Assembly: GCF_014280435.1 (NCBI RefSeq)
Contig: NZ_CP060388.1
Location: 3,547,501 to 3,611,500, forward strand
DNA length: 64,000 bases
Origin: Sphingobium sp. KCTC 72723
GTDB lineage: Bacteria; Pseudomonadota; Alphaproteobacteria; Sphingomonadales; Sphingomonadaceae
Direction of reading: 5' to 3'
Shown here: positions 37,768 through 47,258 of the stretch, one piece after another
How the letters are laid out: every line of letters begins with the position of its first letter
How positions within the stretch are numbered: the first letter of the stretch is position 1
Translations under genes and position numbers: made by a program
Notes under the pieces: generated by a model
Seen by the model: the letters and a program-made list of their open reading frames with translations, nothing else
Told to the model about the DNA's origin: nothing
The model's database searches: none

Positions 37768-38871
37768 ATCATCATCCGCTTACCCACATCTGCCGTCTGG
37801 CTTGCCAGCGCCTGCCTTGCCTTACTGCCGCTGACCCCGGCACAGGCCGCGCCTGCCGCCATCGCGCAATGCGCGCCCGGCGCAGCCTGCGCCACGCCAA
37901 TGCCAGTCCGTGTCGTCATCGTCTCCATGTTCGAAATCGGCGAGGATAGCGGCGACAAGCCGGGCGAATTCCAGCTCTGGAAGGAACGGCGGCATCTCGA
38001 CATGCGCATTCCCTTCCCCCAGTCCCATCATGACCTCTATTATGATCCCAAGACGCAGGTGCTGGGCATGGTGACTGGCATGGGCAACATCAAATCGGCA
38101 ACGGCCACCATGGCGCTGGGTCTGGACCAACGGTTCGACCTGTCCCACGCCTATTGGCTGGTCGCGGGCATTGCGGGCATCGACCCGCAGGATGCCTCGA
38201 TCGGTTCGGCGGCCTGGGCGCGCTATCTGGTCGATGGTGACCTCGCCCATGAAATCGACGCGCGGGAAATTCCTGCCGATTGGAAAAGCGGCTATTTCCC
38301 GCTGCATAGCAAAGGTCCAAACGACCCCAGCCCGCCGGTCGGCCAGGGCGAAATCTTCGAAATCAACCCCGCCTTGCGCGACTGGGCCTATGACCTGACC
38401 AAGGACATGGTGCTGCCCGACGATCCTTCGATCCGCAAGGAGCGGGCGCGCTTCACCAACCATCCCATGGCCCAACGCCCGCCTTTCGTGCTGAAGGGCG
38501 ATCAACTGGCCGCCATAACCTTCTGGCACGGCGCGCGGATGACTGACTGGGCCAATGACTGGGTGCAATATTGGACACAGGGGAAGGGCGAATTTGTCAC
38601 CTCCGCGATGGAGGAAACCGGCACCTATCAATCGATCGTCTATCTCGACCAGATCGGCCGGGTGGACAAGGACCGCTTCATGGTACTGCGCGCGGGCAGC
38701 AACTTCACCATGCCGCCGCCCGGCGACACTGCCGCCCATTATCTGCTGACCGAAAATGAGGGCTATGCCGGCATGACCGCCGCGCTGGAAAGCCTCTATC
38801 TGGTCGGGTCCAAAGTGGTGGACGAACTGGTCGGCCATTGGGATCGTTACGAAAAGACCGTGCCGCAATAG
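37768..38871 (+). CDS. exported NUP-family protein (purine nucleoside permease/nucleosidase-like), probable ATC start
   Basis: The body (from GTGMGNIKSATATMALGLD through the WHGARMTDWANDW region) matches the NUP/purine nucleoside permease family, which shares the nucleoside-phosphorylase fold. The first standard start (ATG 37900) would remove the N terminus. In frame upstream of it lies a complete signal peptide, RLPTSAVWLASACLALLPL followed by TPAQA, and an AAGGA site six bases before three consecutive ATC codons at 37768-37776. No ATG, GTG or TTG exists between the receptor stop and 37900. I therefore set the start at ATC. Likely a periplasmic purine-nucleoside-cleaving or binding protein. 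Confidence 0.75.
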   Translation: MIIRLPTSAVWLASACLALLPLTPAQAAPAAIAQCAPGAACATPMPVRVVIVSMFEIGEDSGDKPGEFQLWKERRHLDMRIPFPQSHHDLYYDPKTQVLGMVTGMGNIKSATATMALGLDQRFDLSHAYWLVAGIAGIDPQDASIGSAAWARYLVDGDLAHEIDAREIPADWKSGYFPLHSKGPNDPSPPVGQGEIFEINPALRDWAYDLTKDMVLPDDPSIRKERARFTNHPMAQRPPFVLKGDQLAAITFWHGARMTDWANDWVQYWTQGKGEFVTSAMEETGTYQSIVYLDQIGRVDKDRFMVLRAGSNFTMPPPGDTAAHYLLTENEGYAGMTAALESLYLVGSKVVDELVGHWDRYEKTVPQ

Positions 38872-38872
38872 C

Positions 38873-40234
38873 ATGACCCTTACCGTCATCCGCAACGCCG
38901 ACGTCCTCGTCTGCATGGACGATCCCCGGCGGGAGATAGCCGACGGAGCCGTCGCGTTTCGGGATGGGGTTATATTGGCGGTCGGGACCACGGTGGACCT
39001 GGCATCCTGGCTGGCCGAAGCGGATGCGGTGGTCGACGCGCGCGGCTGCGTCCTCACCCCCGGCCTCGTCAACACCCACCATCATCTTTACCAGTCGCTG
39101 ACCCGCGCTCTGCCCGGCGCGATCAACGCCTCGCTGTTCGACTGGCTCAAGCGGCTCTACCCCATCTGGGCGCAATATCGACCCGAAGACGTGTTCGCCG
39201 CGACTCAGCTTGGCCTTGCGGAACTTGCTTTGTCGGGCTGCACCCTGACCTCCGATCATCTTTACCTCTTCCCCAATGGCGTGACGCTGGACGACACCAT
39301 CGCCGCCGCGCAGGGCATTGGCATCCGCTTCCACCCCACGCGCGGCGCGATGAGCGTGGGGGAAAGCGACGGCGGCCTGCCGCCCGACAGCCTGGTCGAG
39401 GATGAGCGCGCGATCCTGAACGACACGATCCGCGTGATAGACCGTTTCCACGACGCCAGCGAAGGGGCCATGGTCCGCGTCGGTGTCGCCCCCTGCTCAC
39501 CCTTTTCGGTCAGTCAGGGGCTGATGCGCGATGCCGCTTTGCTCGCCCGTGACAAGGGCGTGATGCTGCACACGCATCTGGCCGAGGATGCCGACGATGT
39601 CGCCTTCTCGCTCGAACGGTTCGGCTGCCGCCCCGGTGACTATGCCGAAAGCCTGGGCTGGGTCGGCCCGGACGTATGGCACGCCCATTGCGTCCAGCTC
39701 GACGCGCGCGAAATCGCCCTGTTCGCACGGACCGGCACCGGCATCGCCCATTGCCCCTGCTCCAATTGCCGCCTCGGCTCCGGCATCGCTCCGCTCAAGG
39801 CGATGTTCGATCAGGGCGTGTCCCTTGGCCTTGGCGTCGATGGATCGGCCTCCAGCGACAGCGGTAACCTGCTGTTGGAAGCACGGCAGGCGATGCTGCT
39901 CCAGCGCGCGATCGGTGGACCCGCCGCCTTCGATCCGCGTGACGCCCTCTACATCGCCACTCGTGGTGGCGCACAGATGCTCGGTCGCCATGACTGCGGC
40001 GCGATAGAGGCGGGAAAACGCGCCGATATCGTCCTTTGGGACGGTGTGAACTTCGCCTCCATGGGTGTCTGGGACAAGGTTGCAGGCCTTATCCTCAGTC
40101 CGCCCACAGGCGCGCGCGATGTGTTTGTCGAAGGCCGAGCGGTCGTGCGCGACGGGCAATTGGTGCAGGCCGACCGCGCCACCATCCTGCGTGCGGCAAA
40201 CCGCTCGCTCACTCGCCTGATGAGCCTGGCCTGA
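38873..40234 (+). CDS. 8-oxoguanine deaminase
   Basis: 453 residues of the amidohydrolase superfamily. TPGLVNTHHHLYQSLTRA, HTHLAED, HAHCVQLD and the diagnostic CPCSNCRLGSGIAP identify the branch characterised in Pseudomonas as 8-oxoguanine deaminase, which yields urate. Isocytosine-type substrates are alternatives. One base after the NUP gene. It feeds urate into the same pathway as xanthine dehydrogenase. Confidence 0.87.
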   Translation: MTLTVIRNADVLVCMDDPRREIADGAVAFRDGVILAVGTTVDLASWLAEADAVVDARGCVLTPGLVNTHHHLYQSLTRALPGAINASLFDWLKRLYPIWAQYRPEDVFAATQLGLAELALSGCTLTSDHLYLFPNGVTLDDTIAAAQGIGIRFHPTRGAMSVGESDGGLPPDSLVEDERAILNDTIRVIDRFHDASEGAMVRVGVAPCSPFSVSQGLMRDAALLARDKGVMLHTHLAEDADDVAFSLERFGCRPGDYAESLGWVGPDVWHAHCVQLDAREIALFARTGTGIAHCPCSNCRLGSGIAPLKAMFDQGVSLGLGVDGSASSDSGNLLLEARQAMLLQRAIGGPAAFDPRDALYIATRGGAQMLGRHDCGAIEAGKRADIVLWDGVNFASMGVWDKVAGLILSPPTGARDVFVEGRAVVRDGQLVQADRATILRAANRSLTRLMSLA

Positions 40235-40268
40235 TGGCCCAGCCGCCTGCCAGCCTTTGGAGCGCCCC

Positions 40269-41657
40269 ATGACAGCAACCGCTTTCCCAGTCTCCGAAGG
40301 CAGCACTGCCCACGCCACCGGGATCATGACGGCGGACCAAGCCCGCGATCCCGATCATTTCCCCGGCCTATCCGTCGCAATTCCCTTGGGTATCCAGCAT
40401 GTGCTGGCGATGTTCGTCAGCAACCTGACCCCGGCGATCATCGTGGCGGGCGCAGCCGGTTTCGGCTTCGGATCTGCCGATCCTGCCCCCATGATCTACA
40501 TGATCCAGATGGCGATGCTATTTGCGGGCATCGCGACCCTGATGCAGACGATCGGCATCGGCCCGGTCGGCGCGCGCCTGCCGATCGTTCAGGGTACCAG
40601 CTTCGCCTTCCTACCGGTCATGATCCCGATCGTCGCGGGACAGGGGGTGGCGGCGATGGCGCAACTTACCACCGCTGCCATCGTCGGCGGCCTGTTCCAC
40701 GCCTGTGTCAGCGCGTGCATCGGTCGTATCCGCTTTGCCCTGCCGCCCATGATCACGGGTCTGGTCGTCCTGATGATCGGCCTGTCGTTGATGCGGGTGG
40801 GTGTGCAATATGCCGCCGGGGGCGTCGCGGCGCAGGGAACGCCAGCCTATGGCGCAGGCATCAGCTGGCTGCTGGCGGGCATCGTTGTGGTCGTGACGCT
40901 GGGCCTCAGCTTTTACGGGCGGGGGCTATGGTCGACTGCCTCGGTGCTGCTCGGCCTCGTGACAGGCTATGCCGTCGCCGCGCTGATGGGTCGCGTATCA
41001 CTTGCGCCCGTGGAGGCAGCCGGATGGGTCATGCTCCCCCAACCCTTCCATTTTGGCTTTGCCATATCGCTACCGGCGATCCTGGGCTTTTGCCTGATGG
41101 GTTTTATTTCCGCGATCGAATCCATCGGCGCAGTCTCCGCCATTTGCGAGGGCAGCGCCGGACGCCCTGCAACTGACCGGGAACTGATCGGCGCGACGAG
41201 CGCAGATGGCCTGGGCACGGCACTGGCCGGTATTTTCGGCGCGATGCCCAACACCTCCTTCAGCCAGAATGTCGGACTGATCGCGATCACCGGGATCATG
41301 AGCCGTCATATCGTCACCATCGGCGCACTGTTCCTGATCCTGTGCGGCCTGGCCCCCAAGATCGGCGCATTCATCACCACGATCCCGATCGAAGTGCTGG
41401 GCGGCGGGGTGATCGTGATGTTCGGCATGGTCGCTTCTGCTGCGCTATCGATCCTGTCGGGCGTGGACTGGTCGCAGCGTAACATGTTGATCTTCGGCGT
41501 CGCCCTGTCGATCGGTATCGGGCTGGAACTGGAACCGGGCGCGGTGTCGCATCTGCCCGACACCGCGCGCATGATCCTGACGTCGGGCGTTCTGCCCGCC
41601 GCGGTGGTCGCGGTCATCCTCAACCTTGTCGTGCCCAACCGGATCAGCGCGGGATAG
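40269..41657 (+). CDS. NCS2 urate/xanthine permease (UacT/XanQ type)
   Basis: 462 residues and about 14 membrane segments. IPLGIQHVLAMFVSNLTPAI and GTSFAFLPVMIPI near the start, ATSADGLGTALAGIFGAMPNTSFSQNVGLI in two halves later, are hallmarks of the xanthine/urate branch, distinct from the AzgA-type permease of the first operon. The ATG has GGAG six bases before it; a TTG twelve bases upstream is rejected. Ends overlapping the convergent adenosine deaminase gene by 14 bases. Confidence 0.92.
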   Translation: MTATAFPVSEGSTAHATGIMTADQARDPDHFPGLSVAIPLGIQHVLAMFVSNLTPAIIVAGAAGFGFGSADPAPMIYMIQMAMLFAGIATLMQTIGIGPVGARLPIVQGTSFAFLPVMIPIVAGQGVAAMAQLTTAAIVGGLFHACVSACIGRIRFALPPMITGLVVLMIGLSLMRVGVQYAAGGVAAQGTPAYGAGISWLLAGIVVVVTLGLSFYGRGLWSTASVLLGLVTGYAVAALMGRVSLAPVEAAGWVMLPQPFHFGFAISLPAILGFCLMGFISAIESIGAVSAICEGSAGRPATDRELIGATSADGLGTALAGIFGAMPNTSFSQNVGLIAITGIMSRHIVTIGALFLILCGLAPKIGAFITTIPIEVLGGGVIVMFGMVASAALSILSGVDWSQRNMLIFGVALSIGIGLELEPGAVSHLPDTARMILTSGVLPAAVVAVILNLVVPNRISAG

Positions 41658-43158
41658 CCTCGAATATCTCCAGCTCACGCTCCAGCTTCGCCTGGCTCGC
41701 AGCCTTCGGATTGGCCGCCAGCCAGGCCTTGCACCCCGGTGCAGCCATGATGGCGCACGCTGCGACGCGGCCGCCGCCTGCCCGGTCCTGCCACAGGCTG
41801 GCACCCGGCAAGAAATTATAGTGCAAACCGTCCCGCACGATTTGCTTGAGATCGGCATAGCGCAGCCCCTGCTCCGTCACGGCGCGCAGATATTCGTTGG
41901 TCATGTCGCTGCGCGATACGCCTTCGTCGTCGGTGGACAAAACCACCGGCACGCCCGCCGCACGGTAAAGCGAAAGCGGGTGATCCTGTCCTTTCACACC
42001 CAGGATGACGGCATTGCTGGTCAGGTTGATTTCCACCGCCACTTGCTCTTTCGCCATCCGGGCGAGCAGCGAAGCGGCGTCCGTTTCATAGGCAATGTCG
42101 ATACCATGGCCGATCCGCCGCGCACCGGCGACCTCCACCGCATCGCGAATATGAAACGCCAGATCGCGCGACGGCACCAGCCCCAATGTCAACTCCCCCG
42201 CATGAAGCGACAGATTGACCTTGGGATGCCGCGCCTTGAGGAATGCGATCATCCGCATGTGCAGCGCATAGTCCCGCACAGCCACGGGATGATGCTCCGG
42301 TGCCGCGATATTGATGCCGACGAAACGCGAATCGGCCTCTGCCAGCGCAAAGCCGAAGGCCAGCTGCGCAAACACCTGCGCGGGCGGACTGGTACGGATC
42401 GCAGTGTAGAGATAGCGCATCTCCACTCCACAGGCCGATTTGGCATTTGCTGTGCCGCACCCGTCTATCGCCGCACCCTGCGCATCATAGCCGTCATAAT
42501 CGGCTCGCGCGCTGGCTATCGCGTCGGGCAACAGCGGCGCTATCTTGGCATGAAGAGCGGCAAAATCGCTTGCGTCCGCATCGGCCATCTTCAGGCCCAG
42601 CATCCAGCCCGCCCGCGCACCGCTGCCCAGTTCGACATAGGATACATGATCGGCCGCCGCCTGCTGGCGCGTCAAAGCCATGGCTTCCCCCACATGCCGA
42701 CTATAGGCAGCGCCGAACGCATCGAAAGTCGCAAAGAAGCGATCATAGCCCGACACCGTTGGATCACCCACGCCTGCCTCGAACCCGCGCGTCGAGAAAG
42801 CGTCGATCGCGTGCGAGTAACGGGGATAGTCGCGCTCCAGCCCGGTGGCCGCGATCCGGCCCGGACTATCGCAGGGCGGTTCGACGATATGATAATTATC
42901 GGTCGCAATGCACAGGCCGTCCGTCGCCGCCCAACGCAGATAATCCTCGGCAAAATTCGCGCCGCCCGCATGATTATGCAGGTCGCCTCCCTTGGGCATG
43001 GCCTGTAGGAAGATGCGCAGGCGCGGCGGGCTATCGGCGATCCGATCCAGATAGGCGGCTGTCCGCGCTTCGTCGGACACAGCGCCCGCCGGTGCCCGCG
43101 CCATGACTGGCCCCGCGCCCATCAGCAGCGCGATCAACAGTGCAGCCATCCGCATCAT
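41644..43158 (-). CDS. exported adenosine deaminase-family protein
   Basis: 504 residues with a signal peptide (cleaved after VMARA, about residue 21). PKGGDLHNHAGG has the zinc His pair, SLHAGEL the catalytic Glu, RIGHGID a zinc His and LSTDDEGVSRS the terminal Asp pair, as in secreted ADGF/CECR1-like deaminases. It has the long N-terminal extension of that group. It would deaminate adenosine to inosine in the periplasm. A GGGGGT ribosome site precedes the start. Confidence 0.88.
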   Translation of the reverse strand: MMRMAALLIALLMGAGPVMARAPAGAVSDEARTAAYLDRIADSPPRLRIFLQAMPKGGDLHNHAGGANFAEDYLRWAATDGLCIATDNYHIVEPPCDSPGRIAATGLERDYPRYSHAIDAFSTRGFEAGVGDPTVSGYDRFFATFDAFGAAYSRHVGEAMALTRQQAAADHVSYVELGSGARAGWMLGLKMADADASDFAALHAKIAPLLPDAIASARADYDGYDAQGAAIDGCGTANAKSACGVEMRYLYTAIRTSPPAQVFAQLAFGFALAEADSRFVGINIAAPEHHPVAVRDYALHMRMIAFLKARHPKVNLSLHAGELTLGLVPSRDLAFHIRDAVEVAGARRIGHGIDIAYETDAASLLARMAKEQVAVEINLTSNAVILGVKGQDHPLSLYRAAGVPVVLSTDDEGVSRSDMTNEYLRAVTEQGLRYADLKQIVRDGLHYNFLPGASLWQDRAGGGRVAACAIMAAPGCKAWLAANPKAASQAKLERELEIFEAIPR

Positions 43159-43474
43159 GATACCCCCATGTGGCGGCCCTTCTGACGAGGACGGCTATGA
43201 TGTTCAATGACGATATTACGGACATCGCGTTGCCGAAATCAGAGCGCTTGGCACCATTGCCGTGCCTGAGACGGAATCGACATGGCCTTTGCCCAAGCGT
43301 CCTAATTTTGCGTCTCCGCCGTCCCGTTAACGGCAATGGACGCCATGGGGATTCCTCCATAGGCCAGCGCTGATCTCCATTTGAGGGAAGAAGGTGGACT
43401 GCGGGTCGCCATCCGTTGTGGGGAAATGAGGGAGGTGGCGCACCGCTGCCTGTGGGACGATAGGATTGCAATTG
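43159..43474. other. intergenic gap before the DUF1592 operon
   Basis: This 316-base gap separates divergent genes and must hold their promoters. I saw no strong hairpin, no repeat and no small gene with a ribosome site; a 67-residue plus-strand frame here is not convincing. Confidence 0.4.
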
Positions 43475-45907
43475 ATGGACCTGCGCTGGCGTCCGACTTT
43501 GCATGCTTGCGTGCTGGCGCTCAGTGCGCTCGTCGCAACGGCGTCGGTCCTTGCGCGGCCCGATGATGCGCATCCCTTGCCCACCGCTGCCGCCGCAATA
43601 GCACCGCAAGCTGCGCCTGCCATATTGGGCGATTATTGTTCGCGCTGCCATAATGACAGCGACAGAATCGCCAGCCTCTCGCTGGACGATCTGCAACATG
43701 CCGACCTGTTGCATGGTGCCAATCTCGACATCTGGGAAAAGGTGCTGCGCCGGACGCGGCAGGGCGAAATGCCGCCGCTCAACAAGCCACAGCCCATGTC
43801 CGCTGCCAGAGCCGCGTTCGTCCAATGGCTGGAAAATGGGCTGGATAGTTATGCCGCCGCCCACCCCGATCCCGGCCGCTCGACCATCCGCCGCCTGAAT
43901 CGCGTGGAATATGCCAATGCCGTGCGCGACCTGCTGGCGCTCAAGGTCGACGTCAGCCGGGAATTGCCACAGGATAATTCGGGCTATGGCTTCGACAATA
44001 TCGCCGATGTGCTAAGTGTCTCGCCGACCCTGATGGACCGCTATATCGCGGTTGCCGGCAAAGTGGGACGGATGGCGACCGGCCTCACCTCCCGCCGCGA
44101 ATTTGTGACATCCTATGAAATCCCCAAGGACGGGTCGGTGATGAACTCCGGCCGCCCGGCTTATAATGAGCGGGCCAGCGACGACCTGCCGCTCGGCTCG
44201 CGCGGTGGCGGGGCGTTCACTTATTATGCCCGCTACGATGCGACCTATGAAATAAGCGGCTGGCTGAATGCCAATACCAACAATGAAACCGATCGGCAGA
44301 AGGAGGACAAGGTCAGCGTCCGCGTGCCGCTCAAAGCGGGCGCGCATGTCATCGGCCTGTCCTTCCGCCGCCAGATCGCCCCCGACGAAAGCGTCCAGAC
44401 TCTGCGCAATGATCTCGACAAGGTGCCGGTCCCAACCGACGCCCCGGTAATGCTGCCGATGGACGTGCTGGTCGACGGGGTGCGGGTCAAATCGGTCAAG
44501 GTGCCATCCTACCGCATGTCGCCACGCTATTCGCAGCAGAATTTCCCGCGCGATGCGCTTCAGATCGACGTCGCCGGACCGATTGCGCCACACGGCATCG
44601 GCAAGACGCCCAGCCGCGAACGCATCTTCCTGTGCAATCCCTCCCGCGCCACGGCACAAGCCGCGTGCGCCCGGCGCATCGTTGCCACGCTCGCCCGCCG
44701 CGCCTATCGTCGCCCGGTCACGGACAGCGATATACGGCCCCTGATGCGCGTCTACGACACCGAACGGGCGCAGTCCGATTTCGAACATGGCGTCGAAGCG
44801 GCAGTGGAGGCGATCCTTGTCTCCCCCAACTTCCTGTTCCTGGTCGAGCAGGATCCGGTCGGCAGCGCCCCAGGCAGCGTGCGTCGCCTGACCGACCTGG
44901 AACTGGCGTCGCGCCTCTCTCTCTTCCTGTGGAGCAGTATCCCCGACGAAACGCTGCTGCGTCTGGCCGAAACCGGGCAGTTGCAACAATCCGCTGTGCT
45001 AGATGCGCAGGTCACACGGATGCTGGCCGATCCGCGTGCTGATGCCCTGACGAAGAATTTCGCGGGCCAGTGGCTATATCTGCGCAATCTCGATCAGCAA
45101 CGGCCAGACATCGCGATATTCCCCAAATTCGACACTCGCCTGCGCAGCGCCATGGCCCGCGAGACGGAGATGTTCTTCAGCTATGTGCTGCGCACCAACC
45201 GCAGCCTGCTGGATTTCATTGCAGCAGACTACAGCTTCCTCAACCAGCGACTAGCCGACCATTATGGCATAAACGGCGTCAATGGTCCGGCTATGCGGCG
45301 GGTCAATCTGGATCCTGCGTCGCATCGCGGCGGGCTGCTGGGTCAGGCCAGCATCCTGACCGTCACTTCCTATGGCAACCACACTTCGGTCGTTAAGCGG
45401 GGCAAGTGGATTCTCGACAACCTCCTCGCTGCGTCGCCCCCGCCCCCGCCGCCCGATGTGCCCGCCCTTCAGGACAAGCATGACGGCCGCAGCTTGACCG
45501 CACGCGAGCAATTGGAATTGCACCGCAAAAGTCCGGCCTGCGCGGCCTGCCACGTCAAGATGGACCCGCTGGGCTTCAGTCTTGAAAATTTCGACGCGAT
45601 CGGTGCTTTTCGACAAAATGATGCAGGTCAGGTAATTGATGTGTCGGCAAGGATGCCGGACGGGACGCAATTTTCGGGCCTTGCCGGGCTTCAAAAGATT
45701 TTGCTGGCGAGCAAGGATGAATTCGCCAACGCCTTTACCGAACGGCTGCTGACCTACGCGCTGGCTCGCGGCGTCGATGCCCGCGACATGCCCGCCATCC
45801 GCACGATTGGCCGGGGCGCTGCGCAGGACGGCTACCGCATCCAGACGATCGTCAAGGGCATCGTACATAGCGATCCCTTCACCCTGCGAAGGACGAATGG
45901 GAAATGA
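43475..45907 (+). CDS. secreted DUF1592-family c-type haem protein
   Basis: 810 residues. Signal peptide at residues 1 to about 28, then a haem c site CSRCH and DIWEKVLRRTRQGEMPP, typical of planctomycete-type cytochrome domains. The DUF1587/1592/1588/1585 series follows (STIRRLNRVEYANAVRDLL; SRLSLFLWSSIPDETLL; RRGKWILDN-like segment; ACAACHVKMDPLGFSLENFD). The second CAACH could bind another haem. Start ATG rather than the TTG nine bases upstream, since ATAGGA then has good spacing. First gene of a five-gene secreted redox set; biochemical role unknown. Confidence 0.88.
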   Translation: MDLRWRPTLHACVLALSALVATASVLARPDDAHPLPTAAAAIAPQAAPAILGDYCSRCHNDSDRIASLSLDDLQHADLLHGANLDIWEKVLRRTRQGEMPPLNKPQPMSAARAAFVQWLENGLDSYAAAHPDPGRSTIRRLNRVEYANAVRDLLALKVDVSRELPQDNSGYGFDNIADVLSVSPTLMDRYIAVAGKVGRMATGLTSRREFVTSYEIPKDGSVMNSGRPAYNERASDDLPLGSRGGGAFTYYARYDATYEISGWLNANTNNETDRQKEDKVSVRVPLKAGAHVIGLSFRRQIAPDESVQTLRNDLDKVPVPTDAPVMLPMDVLVDGVRVKSVKVPSYRMSPRYSQQNFPRDALQIDVAGPIAPHGIGKTPSRERIFLCNPSRATAQAACARRIVATLARRAYRRPVTDSDIRPLMRVYDTERAQSDFEHGVEAAVEAILVSPNFLFLVEQDPVGSAPGSVRRLTDLELASRLSLFLWSSIPDETLLRLAETGQLQQSAVLDAQVTRMLADPRADALTKNFAGQWLYLRNLDQQRPDIAIFPKFDTRLRSAMARETEMFFSYVLRTNRSLLDFIAADYSFLNQRLADHYGINGVNGPAMRRVNLDPASHRGGLLGQASILTVTSYGNHTSVVKRGKWILDNLLAASPPPPPPDVPALQDKHDGRSLTAREQLELHRKSPACAACHVKMDPLGFSLENFDAIGAFRQNDAGQVIDVSARMPDGTQFSGLAGLQKILLASKDEFANAFTERLLTYALARGVDARDMPAIRTIGRGAAQDGYRIQTIVKGIVHSDPFTLRRTNGK

Positions 45908-45917
45908 GGGTGGCACG

Positions 45918-47258
45918 ATGATAATCCTGCGCAAACCGCTCAACCGCCGCACCATGTTGCGCGGTGCAGGCACGATGATGGCACTGCCGTTGCTGGAGGC
46001 TATGCTGCCTTCTGCCAAGGCGGCCGACATAGCCGCCCGTCCCAAGCGGCTCCAGATATTCTATTCCCCCAACGGCATGATGATGAACCAGTTCCTGCCG
46101 ACAACGCAGGGGCCAGGCTTCGCCCTGCCGCCAACGTTGGAGCCGCTGGCGGCCCACCGCGCGCAGATCAGCGTTATCACCGGCCTTGGCCATCCCAGCG
46201 CTGCGGCCATGGGCGATCGTCCCGCCGGACATGGTCGGTCCTGCCCCGCCTTCATTACCGGCGTCCATGTCAAACAGACCGAAGGCACGGATATACGCTG
46301 CGGCATTTCAGTCGACCAGGCCTATGCCGATCATCTGGGCGACGCGACCCAGCTTAGTTCGCTGGAACTGGGGATAGATCAGGCCAGCCTGCTGGGCAGC
46401 TGCGACATCGGCTATAGCTGTGCCTATACCAATGGCATAAGTTGGCGGAACCCGACCGTGCCTCTGCCCGTCACTGCCAATCCGCGCGATGTGTTCGAAC
46501 GCCTGTTCGGAGATGGCGATGCGCTGGACGCAAACAGCCGCCTCGCGCAGTTGCGGCGGCAATCGAGTATCCTCGACTTCGTGATGGACGACAGCGCCCG
46601 CCTGTCCAGATCGCTCGGCATGGAGGATCGTCACAAGCTTGGCGAATATCTGGAAGCGACCCGCGATATCGAACGGCGCATCCAGCGCGCGATCGCATCG
46701 GGGGGCGGCGTGCAAACCGCCGATCTTGAGCGCCCGGCTGGCATTCCCGACAGTTTCGACGCGCATGTGCGCATGATGATCGACCTGCAAGTGCTGGCGA
46801 TGCAGGCTGACATCACGCGCATCGGCAGCTTCATGATCGGCCGCGAACTGTCGAACCGCACCTATCCCGAAATCGGCGTGCCGGATTCACACCATATGCT
46901 CAGCCACCATGGCAACAACCCGGAGAAAATGGCGAAGCTGGCGCGCATCAACCGACATCATATGGAATATTTTGCCTATTATCTGGACCGGATGAAGGCG
47001 GTCAAGGATGGCGAAGGGTCGCTGCTGGACCGCACATTAGTGCTGCGTGGATCGGCCTTTGGCGACCCTAACGAGCATGATCATATGGACCTGCCCGTCA
47101 TCGTCGCCGGGGGACTGGTGCCGGGCGACCGTCATGTCGTCGCGCAGAAGGGGACGACGATGTCGAACCTGTTGCTGAGCGCGCTGCAACTTCTGGACGT
47201 GCCTGCAACGCGCTTCGGCGACAGTACGGAACCGTTCAAGGTGCTGACCGATGCATGA
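45918..47258 (+). CDS. Tat-exported DUF1552 protein
   Basis: 446 residues. The N terminus has NRRTMLRGAG and a hydrophobic stretch, a twin-arginine export signal. Family hallmarks include PKRLQIFYSPNG, GLGHP, SCPAFITG and SIDQA-type segments, and a C-terminal HHMLSHHGNNPEK. DUF1552 proteins are nearly always encoded next to DUF1592 proteins. Tat export implies folding in the cytoplasm, often with a metal cofactor; histidine-rich segments could hold it. It overlaps the ankyrin gene by eight bases. Confidence 0.9.
   Translation: MIILRKPLNRRTMLRGAGTMMALPLLEAMLPSAKAADIAARPKRLQIFYSPNGMMMNQFLPTTQGPGFALPPTLEPLAAHRAQISVITGLGHPSAAAMGDRPAGHGRSCPAFITGVHVKQTEGTDIRCGISVDQAYADHLGDATQLSSLELGIDQASLLGSCDIGYSCAYTNGISWRNPTVPLPVTANPRDVFERLFGDGDALDANSRLAQLRRQSSILDFVMDDSARLSRSLGMEDRHKLGEYLEATRDIERRIQRAIASGGGVQTADLERPAGIPDSFDAHVRMMIDLQVLAMQADITRIGSFMIGRELSNRTYPEIGVPDSHHMLSHHGNNPEKMAKLARINRHHMEYFAYYLDRMKAVKDGEGSLLDRTLVLRGSAFGDPNEHDHMDLPVIVAGGLVPGDRHVVAQKGTTMSNLLLSALQLLDVPATRFGDSTEPFKVLTDA

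Noticed and set aside
43031..43864. A 277-residue minus-strand frame before the DUF1592 gene
   Set aside because: Overlaps two real genes; composition is that of an antisense shadow.
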